A DNA stretch of 64,000 bases, from assembly GCA_014529385.2 (NCBI GenBank), contig CM043960.1, positions 28,863,396 through 28,927,395 of the forward strand. The letters are read 5' to 3'. Both the position numbers and the translations under genes were made by a program. Of the stretch, positions 40,670 through 53,728 are shown piece after piece. Position 1 is the first letter of the stretch; each line of letters starts with the position of its first letter. The notes below the pieces were generated by a model. It had not been told where the DNA came from. It did not search any database and saw only the letters and a list, made by a program, of their open reading frames with translations. Source of the stretch: Adiantum capillus-veneris (Eukaryota; Streptophyta; Polypodiopsida; Polypodiales; Pteridaceae).

Positions 40670-42864
40670 AGTGGAGGGTGAAATATAGTACACAGAGACA
40701 TGCGAAGATGACAACATAGAATCTTTAAATGCCCATCTAAATGAGAACAGGCAACCACGTATTAATGCAATGACAAAATCTAGGTATACCATAACATCAA
40801 AAAGTTTATGACAAAATAACTAGAAGAGCATTGGACCCTGTGTAGGGATCAATCGGTCCACCCATCCACTTCCGCTATGCTATGAATAGAGAGAATTGTA
40901 CTTCGTCCCGAGAGGGATCCAGAACACCTCCAACCTACCTTAGCCAAACATAGGCTGAGGCCGCTTCGCCTCCCTCCATGAACCCGAGCTTTGAAAGGAT
41001 CCCAAGTATCAACACCAACCATACTAGTTTAGGCGCCACAAGTCTTCGATGCCCACATATCGGGTATTTAGACAAAGCCAAGGCAAAATACCAGAGGCAT
41101 TAGCCGTGTAGGTCATTCAACCCCCGACGCACTAACCGTGTAGATGAACCTAACAAAAAGAAGAAGACCTAGGCAACACCCCCGATCCAGCAAAGCCCCA
41201 GGTCAACGACCCTTTAGTCTAAGGCTAAGCGATGTAGATGATCGTAGTCTTGTAGTAGCGATGCTTCCATGAGAAACATAACATGTGAGTCCAATCACAA
41301 TAGTACTTTCCATATGCACAAGCAATCTTTTCAAAGCATTTAAACTATACAATGTCTCTACCCTTACATGTCTATCGTAAACCATTTAGATCACTTCCTA
41401 ATCCAATCCCAAAAACATAAACCATAATCCAATCACATCACACGGGCGAGCACTCCACCCATCTTGGGTGAGGCACGACCAATCCTGCATAACCACCTTA
41501 GAACATGACATGGCTGCAAAAATTTCGACAACATAACCGTATCCACAAAAAAACATGAGCCACACCGGCTTACACCATAGAATCTCAACCATAATCCATA
41601 AGGGAATCTCATCCCTTAACCATGAATCATAATCATACTGAACCAACTCCCACACTTGGAGTTTGACCTATCCCCTGCAATCAAATGGAGTCCATACACA
41701 TGTGACTCTTAAGATATGATTCTTTCATGCATAAAAAGAGTCCGATCAGCAACTAATCATGATATAAAAATCCAAATTTGACAATATCCAACCATGCAAA
41801 GTTGATGCATCACATCTGCACTTCACCTCCCTAGCACCACATAGAGCTAGTTTTTGACCTAGAAAAGTGGAAAACAATCATAACCATGCATATGAGGCAT
41901 CCACATCAATTGAAAAGTTCTCATACATCATATAATAACATTCCATCACCTTAAACATGATGCAAAACAGCTCCGACCTTTAGGTCAACCATAAACCATA
42001 ATTTCACACATATGCAAAAAAACAAGTTTTTGGCATTTTTGGGAGCATGCAAAACCTACAAATGAAAGTATTTAACATCAAACCAATGCATCAAGCTCAT
42101 ATACATAACATAAACTAGCACTCTATTACATCACTTCACCCATATGGTACTCACACAACAAACGGTAACCCCAAAAGAAAACCACTTTAATCATATCTGT
42201 CTATGCGGTTCGGGATGTTTAACCATATACTCTCATATAAGTTTATGACCATCTAATAGCTGAAACCAACTCACCAAAACAACCCTTAAAACGTATAAAA
42301 ACAGCTCGGTTAACTCACGTTGTCATATGGTACCCCCCCTCGGTAGCACTCTACATGTGTAGGTAAAACCGGTTATGGAACGATTAATAACTCGCATTCC
42401 CGAAGTGATAACGGAGACCTAAATACATTTATCATCAAGTTTCATCAATATTTTCAATTGGTTCAGTGGGTTTGCCCATCCGGTGAATCTATATAGTGGT
42501 TCTCCAAGCACCCTGGAGTCAAAAAATTTGGTTGTGGAGTGGGTAGCAAGCTTTTTTTTGACCATATCTCTTAGCTCGTGCGTGTTTTTCATATGACACC
42601 AAAAAGAGAAAAATTCTAAATGATGTGTTTTATCTCTGGTACAAAGGGTTCAGGATGATTCATAACGGTTTGTGATTTATGACCAAAATTGTGTTCTTAC
42701 CGCCTTTGTGACGTGAAGCGAAAAGCGCTTTTTAGGCACGAATCACCATGTTAAACATGATGAAATAATCATGGAAAAACTTTATACGTACTCGGTTAAT
42801 CCATACATCCACTCGTATACGAAAAAAAAATCATCAAGAGGGTGACTACTCAGAAAAACGACAT

Positions 42865-42865
<1 letters not shown>

Positions 42866-42917
<52 letters not shown>
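42866..42917. repeat. (AG)n microsatellite
   Basis: Pure AG in RT-5 LTR copy 2; the equivalent in copy 1 (35580-35622) has a C interruption. Confidence 0.97.
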
Positions 42918-42921
<4 letters not shown>

Positions 42922-43107
42922 GGCTATGGAGTTTAGAGCTTCTCATTGTGCTTTAGAATCGATTAGGGTGTGTGGAAAGGCTTCTTGCTTTGCTCCAAGA
43001 GAGCGGTGATGAGAGCTACGTAGAGGTATCCGCCACGAAAGCTTTCGGAGAGCGCGTACACCGTGAAACGAGAGAGAAGATAGTAAGCACGTAGAGAGAG
43101 AGTATCC

Positions 43108-43154
43108 TTCTCTTCTTCTTCTTCTTCTTCTTCTTCTTCTTCTTCTTCTTCTCC
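43108..43154. repeat. (CTT)n microsatellite
   Basis: About 15 trinucleotide units in RT-5 LTR copy 2; a Glu-run peptide across it on the minus strand is an artefact. Confidence 0.95.
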
Positions 43155-44119
43155 TTGAGAGAAGAGCTTATGGAGATGGTGATGAAGAGCTTGCACCACT
43201 CCGTATAATAGATATGTATAGCCTTGTGGTAGTAGACGCAACAGACCGCCCTGAAAACTAAGCACTCCCTTCTAATTTATAGGTACTGCAACAAGCCAGA
43301 GTGATGCCCAAGGGAAGCTACTAGCACCCCCTCTTAGCCTGGATTAGCTGAAAACTTTTGGGAAAAGACTCCAGTCTTTTCTAAAAACATGGCATAGCTT
43401 TTGGCAGTCAACTCTCCCACTTACCATTCAATTTTTACAGTCAAAAGTGACTAACTGGCTAGTATCCCTGCAACTAATGAAACCGTGGCTAGACTATCCC
43501 GCACTGTGATGTCCCGACATAATTATGACTTTTCCGTATTGCCTCTACGGTATCGCTTTTTATAACAATAATTCCCATAAAAATCTCGTTTGGTCTCGTT
43601 TTTGCTCCGTGTGACCATTTTTATATCCGACCGAGACTAAAATTAATATTTTTATATTTAGGTCATCATAAAAAGCACATTGCTTTTCAAAAATGCCGAT
43701 AAGCACAAAAAGCTAAAAATAGCATAAAAAGCAAAAAAAAATCTAAAATTGAACCACGGGTTCCTCTCGTCCACTGGAATAAGAAAGCGGACTCGCTTTT
43801 CACTAAAAATCATGAAAAGCGAAAAATAGTATGAAAAGCACTCAAAAAGCAGATTTTTACAAAATTGAACCATAGCTTCCCTGGAACACGTAGATCAAGG
43901 ATCCGACCTTGGTTTTTGAAAAAAAACATGAAAAAGCTAAAAATAGCAAATTTTTCCAAAACTGAACCAAACGTCTGTTTAACCTACTAGAACATGGAAA
44001 TAGCCTTGCTTTTTACTTTAGAACCTTCCAATATTGTCAATCAAACATCTTAAGTCAAAATGGCAAAAACTATATTTTTATTTTTAGAAGAGACCCAAAA
44101 ATTGGGGGAGGATCTTACA

Positions 44120-44140
44120 TCTTCCCACACTTGAAAAATT
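44120..44140 (-). other. RT-5 polypurine tract candidate
   Basis: Minus strand CAAGTGTGGGAAGA immediately before the LTR start TGTAAGATCC. Confidence 0.55.
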
Positions 44141-45363
44141 CGAGGTGTCCTCACCTCGACATGGATAACAAATGAGTAAGTCTAAAACCATCTATAGATA
44201 TATGCTAAATTGACTATCCTATTTCTCAATTATGATCCTGTCTTGGAGAGATTTCAATTGCCACATTATTAAAAAAATTTCGAGCATTTGCAAGTCCAAA
44301 TGGCACCCAAAGTTCTTCATTTTCTCCTTCATTTGTAGTAGATGCCTGGACACAAACATTTGATGGATTTCCTCCACCTCGAACATATGGAGTTCTACTC
44401 GCTTGGGTTCCTCCTTGAGGCTGTTCATTTCCTCTTGAACGATTTGGTCTATTGGATTTCTATTTCTTGCAAAGATTGGATTCCCAGGTCTGAAATTCCC
44501 TTGGTTTTGTGGTGGTCTCTAGTTTGTATTAGGTTCAGACTCTGAATATCTAAGGTTCATGTTAGTGTTTGTACTCCTAGCATCATTTTGTCTTGCAAGT
44601 TCATGATTCTCTGGATCATTAAACAGACAATCCCGAGACACATGGTCAGGCTCAAAACAATTGAAGCAAAGGTGATCTCTTATTGCCCTTCTACGTAATA
44701 TGGCTTCTTGAGTCTGAGAATATGAAGATCTAGACTCATCCTGTGGTCGAGGTCTTTTATTACCATTTGACATTTCAAGCTCAATCGGTTTATCCACATC
44801 AAGAACATCTGCAAAATTTGTAAGACGTAAGCTCTGACATCTAGTCTTCAGAGGATTATGGAGGCTTGATACGAATCGTGCCCCTTTGACTTCCTGAGTC
44901 ATCCCGACTGGAATATATTTGACAAGGGTCAAGCAATGTTGATAGTATGATTCCAGATCTTTGGTTCCTTGAGTATAGTCAAGAAAATCATTCATACGAT
45001 GCGAATGATAGATTTTGTTCTGATAATTCTTCTTTAATTGAGTCTTGAGATAATCCCAAGTTGTTGCATTAGGGTTGACATTATCCTCAGTACAATGGTC
45101 TCTCCACCAACACTTGGCCGTCTTTTCAAGTTTAAACTTAGCAATGATAGCCTTGTTCTCTACGGATGAATGAGCTAAATCAAAGTAATCATCCATGTGC
45201 TCAATCCAGTCCTCAAGAACCTTGCCTACATCTTTGCCTTCTCCGCTAAAGTTCCCAGGTTGTGACTTTTGAAGCATAGCATTGATGTCACGATCAATGA
45301 TAGTCACTTGAGGACAATAGGGACATTGGCATTAGCAGGAACTCCATTTCCTCTAGGAGGCAT
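44141..45363 (-). pseudogene. RT-5 gag, copy 3 (best preserved)
   Basis: The start ATG is at 45363 (MPPRGNGVPANANVP); a one-base deletion near 45314 breaks the frame, after which 262 codons are open (44519-45307). Domain: GNFSGEGKDVGKVLEDWIEH, HSSVENKAIIAKFKLEKTAK and CWWRDHC, then WDYLKTQLKKNYQN, all typical of retrotransposon gag, and the intact zinc knuckle CFNCFEPDHVSRDC. C-terminal sequence continues in another frame to about 44219. No protease or pol follows before the LTR, so the unit encodes Gag only. Confidence 0.85.
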
Positions 45364-45803
45364 GATCTATTACTGCATCATGTCAAATCCAAAATCTTAT
45401 TAACAATATATTACATTAATCTTCCTGCATTATGAGTCAAAAAGGGTAGGCGGGAGGGAAACTTTTTACCCATAATTTTCTAAGGAATGGGTAGTCATTT
45501 ACACCCCATTGAAAGACAAGATATAGTTACAAGGCGTTAGAAGTCACCTGCAAGGGTCATTACTAAAACAAACAATCAAAGAAATTCTTGATACACTTGT
45601 TGAACACTTCAATCACTTTACCATCACACAATCCAACACTTCCACTCAAAAAGACAAGTCAAACAAGTATCACCATCCAATGTCACTTATAGATCCATCA
45701 TGAATACAATATGTTTCTCAAATAGTATGCATGAATGCGTGCACGATGCATAACTAACCTGACTAGTATCAGGCTTTAGGCTATCCTGTAACCTTAAGCA
45801 TAT

Positions 45804-45815
45804 GCTATGATACCA
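45804..45815 (-). other. RT-5 primer-binding site, copy 3
   Basis: Minus strand TGGTATCATAGC followed by the gag leader. Confidence 0.8.
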
Positions 45816-45904
45816 GGTGAGAGATACCCCTCCCCGGGGGTCTATGCACAAAATATACAATATACACTTTTATACAATTTTCAATATACATCAGAGTTGC
45901 GTAA

Positions 45905-46277
45905 TGTCATAATAACTAATATCTAATTCTCCTAAATGATTTTCTCAGGTTAAATTGATCATTTAATATGGGGAAGTGCCAGGGGAGAAAAAGCTAGAAT
46001 ATTGGTTAAGCTGGCGGACCGACCACATTAGGGATCCAAAGGAGGGAAAATAGGGATCCAAAGGGGGGGCCATCTGCAAAAGAGCAATGTGCAACAATGG
46101 GCTTGAAAGACCCTAGGTTCATCCCATTAAGACTTCCAAAATGCTAAGGTTCTAAAATTCAAAGGTTGTGTCCAATGGTTAAGCTTAGTAAAATTGGATG
46201 CTTTATGAGTGTGCCAAAAAAGTCTTCAAGGCTCCTACATAGGAGGGGGCGAGCCCTGTATGTAGGGGATGAGAGAG

Positions 46278-46313
<36 letters not shown>

Positions 46314-47516
46314 ACAAGCTCCCTTTACACAAAGGGAATGAGGGACACATTTCAGCTCCCTAGGCCAAGTGCCCACAAGGTGTACTCAAATCCTATTGAA
46401 TGGCCATGGAGGTGGACCAATGAGAATTAGGCTAGAGTAAATCTAGTTTTTTTCATTTAAAAACACTTAATAAAAGAACCGATAAGAATTAAGCTCTCTA
46501 GCAAACTATTGGACAGTCTCCCAAGGGGTCCAATGAGCATTCAACAGCCCAATGGCTTGCCTGATTCCTATTTGCTAGAAGACAAAGGGGTCCAATTAGA
46601 GTTTAGTTGCATTATTTAATTACCTAAAGCCCTCACAAAAGGAAAAAGGGGGACACATTCACAATACTATCACTGATGCTTCTTAATTCCTTTATGGCTA
46701 AGCTTGGAGGGGTCCAATGGGAAGCCAGCAAGAGGAATTAGCAAGAGGGGTCGACCAAGAGAGAGAGGGGGCTGATTTTTCAATGGCATTAATCCACAAA
46801 TACTCACACTAGCTCATGTGTGAAGCAAGAAGACTCTCTCTCACTCCTTCTCAAGCTTTAATGGAAAGCTCATCATCTACTCCAAGCTTGTGAGAAGGGA
46901 GGCCTACACCAACAACTCTTGGCTTTGTGATGCAAATCCAACCAAGATCCAAGCTTCAATGCATGCTCATCTCCTCTACACCATGCTAATTACTAAGCTA
47001 TGCTATGCTAATATGAGTGATTATGTGAGGAGATATACATCTTTCTCGTAAGACTACTCCTTCTTCCTCTCAACGTACTCTCATACCCCGCTAGCTCTCA
47101 CCATCTTCGAAGGTGTGTGAGGTCTTGGGTCTGAGACCGTGAGGGAATTGATGTTGTTTTTTATAAGTGTTTGCTTAGTGCTTGAAGCTTCCATCTTCAT
47201 TGCACTAGCTAGTTATTGAAGAAACACAAAGGATTGTATTGTAAAATGTCTCCCTTGATGGGGGAAACTTATAATACAATGCCTTTTGGAGGGGGGACCG
47301 GCTCCATGTAAATCCGGTCCTCAAGTGTTGTGAATAGCTTAATTTCTCTCTCTTTTGAAGTATTGTTCATACCTATCTAACTAGGTGTTATGCTTTTTGT
47401 TGCTCTCTCCACCCAAGCACTCTTGTTATGCTCATTAGGAATCTATTCTAATAAAATGCTCACTATGTTCATGTTATTTTCCGCTACACACAAGTACTAG
47501 GCCATTAAATGCTACA
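45905..47516. mobile_element. RT-6, solo LTR of the RT-9 family
   Basis: 1612 bp, TGTCATAATAACTAATATC...AAATGCTACA. It aligns by eye with the RT-9 LTR at 60289-61920: shared starts, GGGGGCGAGCCCTGT, GGAGGGGGGACCGGCTCCAT and AATCCGGTCCTCAA. No interior sequence is present, so it is a solo LTR left by LTR-LTR recombination. Flanks are CGTAA and TGGAA, not a clean 5-bp duplication. It is in the plus orientation. Confidence 0.88.
46281..46310. repeat. (CA)n microsatellite
   Basis: 15 CA units inside the solo LTR; the RT-9 LTR has only ACACACACTCACACTCACA at the same place. Confidence 0.97.
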
Positions 47517-49968
47517 TGGAAGCATTTGCATAGGGAAGGAGTTCTCAATGACCAACCAAGCATGGAGTTTAAGCCATGAGCTGAACTGCATCCAGAGGTA
47601 TCTAGCGACTAGTGTTACCCTTAAATGGGTGTTATGAATGAAAGCGTACTCAAGAAAATATAACATTGTGGAGGGTGAACATATGTATACGGTGCATTGG
47701 GAGAAGAGCGAGAGAGAAAATATAGTGGAGGGTGAAATAGAGTGCACAGAGGCATGAAAAGATAACAACAAAGAATCTTTAAATGTCCATCTAAATGAGA
47801 ACAGGCAACCACGTAGTAATGCAATGACAAAATCTGGGTATACCATCACATCAAAAAGTTTATGAAAAAATAACTAGAAGAGCAATGGACCTTGTGTAGG
47901 GATCGACCGGTCCACCCATTCCCTTCCGCTCTGCTACGGACAGAGAGAATTTCACTTCGCCATGAGAGCGATCCAGAACACCTCCAACCTACCTAAGCTA
48001 GACATAGGCTGAGGTCACTTTGCCTCCCTCCATAAACCCGAGCTCTAAAAGGATCCCAAGTACCAGTAGGTGGTAGGGTATCAACACCAACCATACTAGT
48101 TTAGGCGCCACACCTCTTCGATGCCCAGCATCGAGTGTTTAGGCAAAGCCAAGGCATCCCCGACGCGTTGGCCGTGTAGGTCATTCAACCCCCGACGCAC
48201 TAACCATGTAGATGAGCCTAACAAAAAGAAGAAGACCTCGGCAACACCCCTAATCCAGCAAAGCCCAGGTCAACGACCCTTTAGTTTAAGGCTAAGCAAT
48301 GTAGGTGATCCTAGTCTTGTAAGGACGCTTCCATGAGAAACATAACACGTGAGTATAATCACAATAGGACTTTCCATATGCACAAACAACCTTTTCCAAT
48401 CAGGTAGACTATACAGGGTCACTATCCTTACATGTCAATCATAAACCATTTAGATCACTTCCTGATTCAATCCCAAAATCATAAACCATAATCCAATCAC
48501 ATCACACGGGTGAGCACTCCACCCAACTTGGGTGAGGTACGACCAATCCTGCATAACCACCTTAGAACACTGACATGGCTGCAAACATTTTGGCAGCATA
48601 ACCATATTTAGAAAAAAAACATGAGCCACACCGGGTTACACCAAAGAATATCAACCGTAATCCATAAGGGAATCTCAGCCCTTAACCATGAATCATAATC
48701 ACACTGAACCAACTCCCACACTTGGAGTTTGACTTATCCCCTGCAATCAATTGGAGTCCATACACATATGACTCTTAAGACATGATTCTTTCATGCATAA
48801 AAAGAGTCCGATTAGCAACTAATCATGATATAAAAATCCAATTTTGACAACATCCAACCATGCAAAGTTGATGCATCACATCTTCACCTCCTTAGCACCC
48901 CATAGAGCTAATTTTTTACCTAGAAAGGTAGAAAGCAATCATAACCATGATATGAGGCATCCACATCAATCCATAAGTTCCCATACATCATATGATAACA
49001 TTTCATCACCCTAAACATGATGCAAAACAGCTCTGACCTTTAGGTCAACCATAAACCATAATTTCACACATATGTAAAAAACAATTTTTTGGCATTTTCG
49101 GAGTGTCCCCTCTCAGCCTGCCCCTCTCAGCCTGGATTAGCTGCAAACTTTTGGGAAAAGACTCGAGTCTTTTCTAAAAACATGGCACAGCTTTTGGCAG
49201 TCAACTCTTCCACTTACCACTAAATTTTTGCAGTAAAAATTGACTAACTCGCTAGTATCCCTGCAACTTATGAAACCGTGGCTAGACTATGCCGCACCGT
49301 GATGTCCCAGCATAATAATGACTTTCCCGACTGCCCCGACGTATTTACGGTATCGCTTTTTATAAAAATAATTCTCGTAAAAATCCCGTTTGGTCTCGTT
49401 GTTGCTCCGGGTGACCATTTTGAAATCCGACGGAGACTAAAATGAATATTTTTATGTTTAGATCATCATAAAAAGCACATTGCTTTTCAAAAATGCCAAA
49501 AAGCACGAAAAGTTAAAAATATCGTAAAAAGCAAAAAATAAAAGTAAAATTTCCTTAAATTGAACCACGAGGTCCTCTCATCCACTGGAATAAGAAAGCG
49601 AATTTGTTTTTCACTAAAAAGCACTAAAAATTATGAAAAGCTAAAAATAGTGTGAAAAGCACTCAAAAAGTAGATTTTTACAAAATTGAACCATAGCTTC
49701 CTTGGAACACGTAGATCAAAGATCCGACCTTGCATTGCTTTTTGCAAAAAAGCACATAAAAGCATGAAAAACCTAAAAATAGCGGATTCTTCTAAAACTG
49801 AACCAAACATCTGTCTAACCTATTGAAACATGGAAATAGCCTTGCTTTTTACTTTAAAACCTTTCAATAATGTCAATCAAGCATCTTAAGTCAAAATTTG
49901 GCAAAATAGATATTGAAAACTATTTTTCTTATTTTTAGAAGAGACCCAAAAATTGAGGATCTTACACA

Positions 49969-50696
49969 CAAGCTACACTCAAATGACCAAAGTCATCAAA
50001 AGCTAGTCACTACTCGCAAACAAATCATAACTGTTACAACATCAAACAACATCCAAATGTTACGAAACTTGTAGGACATGTATATAAGACCTAAGCACAC
50101 ATGCTTATGGTTTCAAATCTCACTTTTGATAAAGTGAAAAAATTGTGTTTTTGACCTAGTCGTTTTTTACCATGAATGCATTTAAATGCTAAAAAATGAT
50201 GTCCCAATATCCCGCCTATGCTTACTTTTTTATTTCCTAGCTTGAATTCCTACTTATAATTAAATTAGGCCACGGGTCGGCGATTGCAAAAGCTACAGTT
50301 TACCATGATATGTTTACGTAAATGCGTAGAGCTCTTACTTGCGGTTGCAACACAACAGACGGCACTGCAATGTGACAACGAAGAAGAGAGTAGGAAGCGC
50401 GAGAAGGAGAGAAGTGAGCACCGTCAGCTCACGATGTGTTTCTATTATCCAAAACTTAACAATAACTTATAAAAATTGGCTTTTATACCTTAGCCAAGGT
50501 TTCTTTGATCAAAAACTAATAATCCGGGAGCTCTAACTAAGGATTGATAGAATCTGGAAGCTTATAGCTCCAACTCATCGATTACAATATCCACTTGGAA
50601 AATAGGAGTTACAATAATCCCGATGTATCAAATGAATAAGTGTTTTTACAATAAAAGCTCCCGAAAAATGTTACATGGGTTAGCTTGCTGCTAACA
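49969..50696 (-). repeat. RT-7 left LTR
   Basis: Runs from CAAGCTACACTCAAATGAC to GCTTGCTGCTAACA. It differs from the right copy by many substitutions and lacks the CATGATTATTAATAG string present there near 52578. Marked divergence indicates an old insertion. Confidence 0.88.
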
Positions 50697-52424
50697 ACTA
50701 TCATGACACTCATAAATCATTTGGCACCTGATGTCAATTACCATCGGTGCACATACTCTCCCATTTTGGAGTACATACCCCTTCCCTTTATCAATAGATA
50801 AATGCTTCCAATGATTCGGTTCATTACTAGTTAAAGTGGAACTTTTTGTAAAGTATCCCTAAACACTGGCTTGAGTTTTGATAAGATCTCTCTTCATAAC
50901 ATGAATCTGCACCTTGAAGTAATAATGATCATATTTGCATTATCTTTAAAGAGACTGCAAAAATTCACTTTGAATTTCTTTAAATGCAAGAGCATTTACC
51001 TCAAGCTTGTGACCTAAAGCATCAACTACAACATTTTTTTATCTTTACAATACTGTAACTTACTTGAAGGATTTTAACCTACCTAGCCTTACATTCTTCT
51101 AAATCTTTCTATTGTGCAAACCATTTGATGCTTTTAGGATTGAAAAAAAATTCAAATTAAGCACCATACCAATAATATCACCAATGCTTCAAAGCATGAA
51201 TGATGGCATAAATGCTCAAGCTCATAAGTAAGATAATTTTGTGAAGTAAAATCCAAATTTTTTCTTTCAAAAGCAACATGTTGTACAACCTTCTTGCAAT
51301 AGCATTGCTTCAATTGCGTCTCAAACAAAAATTCTTTGAGAGGATCAATAAGAGCTAAAATGGGTATCGTATGTAAAGCGACCTTAGGCTTCTAAAAACT
51401 ATGTTGTTGCTCTTTGCTCCAAGTGAAGGCCTTGCCTTCAGTCTTTAATCGGTGTTTCATATATAGGGACTACTATCTTAGCATAATCTTTGATAAATTT
51501 ACAATAATATCCTTCCATTCAGAAAAAAAAATGAAGTTCTTTCAGATTAGACAAATAAGGCCATCATAAGATTACAACAACCTAAGCATAATCTTAGCAT
51601 GGGAACTACTATCTTAGCATAATCTTTGATGAATTTATGATAATAGCCTTCCATATTGGAAAAAAATATAAAGTTCTTTTAGATTCGACACATGGGGCTA
51701 TTGGAAGATTACAGCTACCTAAGCTAGATATATCCAAGAAAACAATGATAAATTTCCCTTAATATGGTCATAAAGTATCATTCATCATGGTCATGATAGC
51801 GGCACGAGGGTTAGCTAAATGGAAATGCATAACTAAGAGCTCATAATGCCCAAATCTTGCACAAAAGATAATCTTTGGAATGTCTGCTAAACGTAGACCT
51901 ACTCAGTGATAGCCATAAATCTATCTTGGAGACATAACGATCTCCCTTTAGCTTATCAAATAACTCATCCACCCTTGGGAGAGGATATTTGTTCTTAACA
52001 ATTACTACACTCACATCACATTAATCTACACACATGAGCATAGATCCCTCTTCTTTTGAATAAAACCATGGCTAACAATTACCAAATCAATGCCATGTTG
52101 CATTAAACGTTTTGGAGGCAACCCTGAAGGAAAATCTTGAGGAAAAACATCCTCGTAATCTTGTAACAGTTGTTGGAGTTAATGTGTAGCGTGCTAAGAA
52201 ACATGTTACTTACTGTGTTCATGAGTAGCCATACAGAGAGAGAAAGTGTGCTTTGTTGCGACCTTGAGCACCCTCTGTGGGATGGGTGTCTAACCTCACT
52301 CCTATCTTATTGCAAACATAGCAAGAACCACGAATATAATTGTCAATCCATGGGACGAAGCTAACTTCACTAGTACATAGAGGCTACAAGAGGTTGTCAA
52401 TCTCTTGGAAAACAACAAACAACT
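50697..52424 (-). pseudogene. RT-7 RT and RNase H remnants
   Basis: On the minus strand, the segment near 51960-52010 reads [19 protein letters not shown], an RT block found in most plant Ty3 elements. Sequence at 50710-50830 resembles the tether at 17530-17650 (TTTGGCACC, CATCGGT.CACA.ACTCTCCC). The region between 50990 and 51950 carries RNase H-like fragments with many stops. No frame is long enough to be a gene. Confidence 0.6.
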
Positions 52425-53154
52425 TGCATCTAACTCAAGCTACACTCAAATGACTGAAGTCACCAAAAGCTAATCGCTCATCGGCAAACAAATCACATCC
52501 ATTATAGCATCAAACGACATCCAAACGGAAAGAAACTTCTAGGACATGTTTATGGTTTCAAATCTCACTTTAGGTCAAGTACAAAAATCATGATTATTAA
52601 TAGTAGTGAGTTTTTGACCTAGTCGTTTTTGGCCCAGAATGCATTTAAATGCTTAGTAATGATGCCCCAATACCCCGCCTATACTTAGTTTTTTATTTTA
52701 AAGCTTAAATTACTACTTATGATGAGATTAGGTCATGGGTCGATGACACCAAAAGCTACAAAATATCGTGTAATGCTTACGTCAATGCGTAGAGCTCTTA
52801 CCTGCGGGCTGCAACGCAATAGACGCGACTACAATGTGACAACCGGGGAGGGAGTAGGAAGTGCAAGAAGGAGAGAAGTGAGCACCATTAGCTCTCGCTG
52901 TGTTTCTATTATCCAAAAAACTTACAAAAACTGGCTTTTATACCTTAGCCCAAGTTTTTGGTGGTCAAAATTAATAATCTAGGAGCTCTAACTAAAGATA
53001 GTTTGATACAATCTGGAAGCTTGTAGCCCCAGCTCATCAATTACAAAGTTTATTTGGAAAATAGGAGTTACAATATTCTCGCTTCATCAAAATAATAAAT
53101 GTTTTTACAATGAGAGCTCCAAAAAATGGTATCTGAGTTAGCTTGCTGCTAACA
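52425..53154 (-). repeat. RT-7 right LTR
   Basis: 730 bp, TGCATCTAACTCAAGC...GCTGCTAACA; partner of 49969-50696. Confidence 0.9.
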
Positions 53155-53169
53155 TTTTCCCCCTCCTCG

Positions 53170-53728
53170 CGTGTGTCGTACCTTGACACAGCTTTATGGG
53201 TTGAAGTAATCTTTGGGTTAACGGCGGCTGGCGAGGTGGTTTTTTAGTGCATGTAAGGGTTTCTCATATCTGATTTCTTTATTTGTCTGGAACCTGCAAG
53301 AACTGCATGGTGACTCTGTTTTTTAGCTCAATGGCCGAGTAGCCAACAAATCCAAAGGTGAGGTTGCTTATCACTGGCCCAAATATCTTCGTTCGCCAAG
53401 TGAAGAACCCTGTATAAAATGCTTTCTAAAATGCCAACATATTGCTAGATGACAAGAACATGCATCGGGCGTAGAAGCCATAAAGGACTTCTTCGGAGGT
53501 TGGCCGCTTAGGTCGTAGCAAAGACCCTTATTGCCTTCAAGGAACGACATCCATGGTATGCCTGCTTGCTTTGGCTCATGAAAAGCTTCAATGCATGTGA
53601 GCATCATTCGGTAAATTTTGTAGACCATGGCACATGAGAGATCAAAGAGGCTTTTGAAGAACGTCACGGCATCCGTTAGGGTTTTCACTAAAGGTGCCGC
53701 GGGAAGCGTGTGCGAGTGCAAGTGCGAG

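Larger units (their letters stand above)
35838..43085. repeat. Segmental tandem duplication, unit 2
   Basis: Copy of 28518-35789; it starts in mid-gag of RT-4 and continues to AAGATAGTA in the RT-5 LTR, after which the LTR goes on intact. Small differences only; one ~12-bp deletion (TTTCACCAAATT) near 37975. Confidence 0.95.
40343..44119 (-). repeat. RT-5 LTR, copy 2 (full length, 3777 bp)
   Basis: TGAGAGATACCCC...GAGGATCTTACA on the plus strand. A PBS is at its left edge and a purine-tract junction at its right edge, so it is shared: 5' LTR of the left unit and 3' LTR of the gag-only unit on the right. It contains AG (40613-40665, 42866-42917) and CTT (43108-43154) microsatellites and an AAAAGC-rich segment at 43660-43960. 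Only short incidental ORFs. Confidence 0.92.
44120..49966 (-). mobile_element. RT-5 gag-only LTR element with shared left LTR
   Basis: A 1.7-kb interior between two long LTRs of one type. With the left LTR included it spans 40343-49966. It fits the TR-GAG class of plant non-autonomous retrotransposons: PBS, gag, PPT, no enzymes. The right LTR carries a nested solo LTR and a ~1.3-kb deletion. Confidence 0.85.
45818..49966 (-). repeat. RT-5 LTR, copy 3 (interrupted and deleted)
   Basis: Starts TGAGAGATACCCC, ends GAGGATCTTACA. The LTR is split by the solo LTR at 45905-47516, resumes at about 47517-47530 (GCATTTGCATAGGGAAGGAG), and lacks the segment equivalent to about 42046-43325 of copy 2: at 49103 TTTTCGGAGTG jumps to CCCTCTCAGCCTG. 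The AAAAGC-rich segment at 49460-49780 is kept. Confidence 0.9.
49969..53154 (-). mobile_element. RT-7, decayed Ty3 element with 0.73-kb LTRs
   Basis: Direct repeats 49969-50696 and 52425-53154 (right copy TGCATCTAAC...GCTGCTAACA, TG...CA). The first ~10 bp of the left one is missing where the RT-5 LTR abuts, so RT-5 lies against or inside it. The interior is only 1.73 kb, with RT and RNase H/tether traces on the minus strand; gag and protease are absent. Confidence 0.8.
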
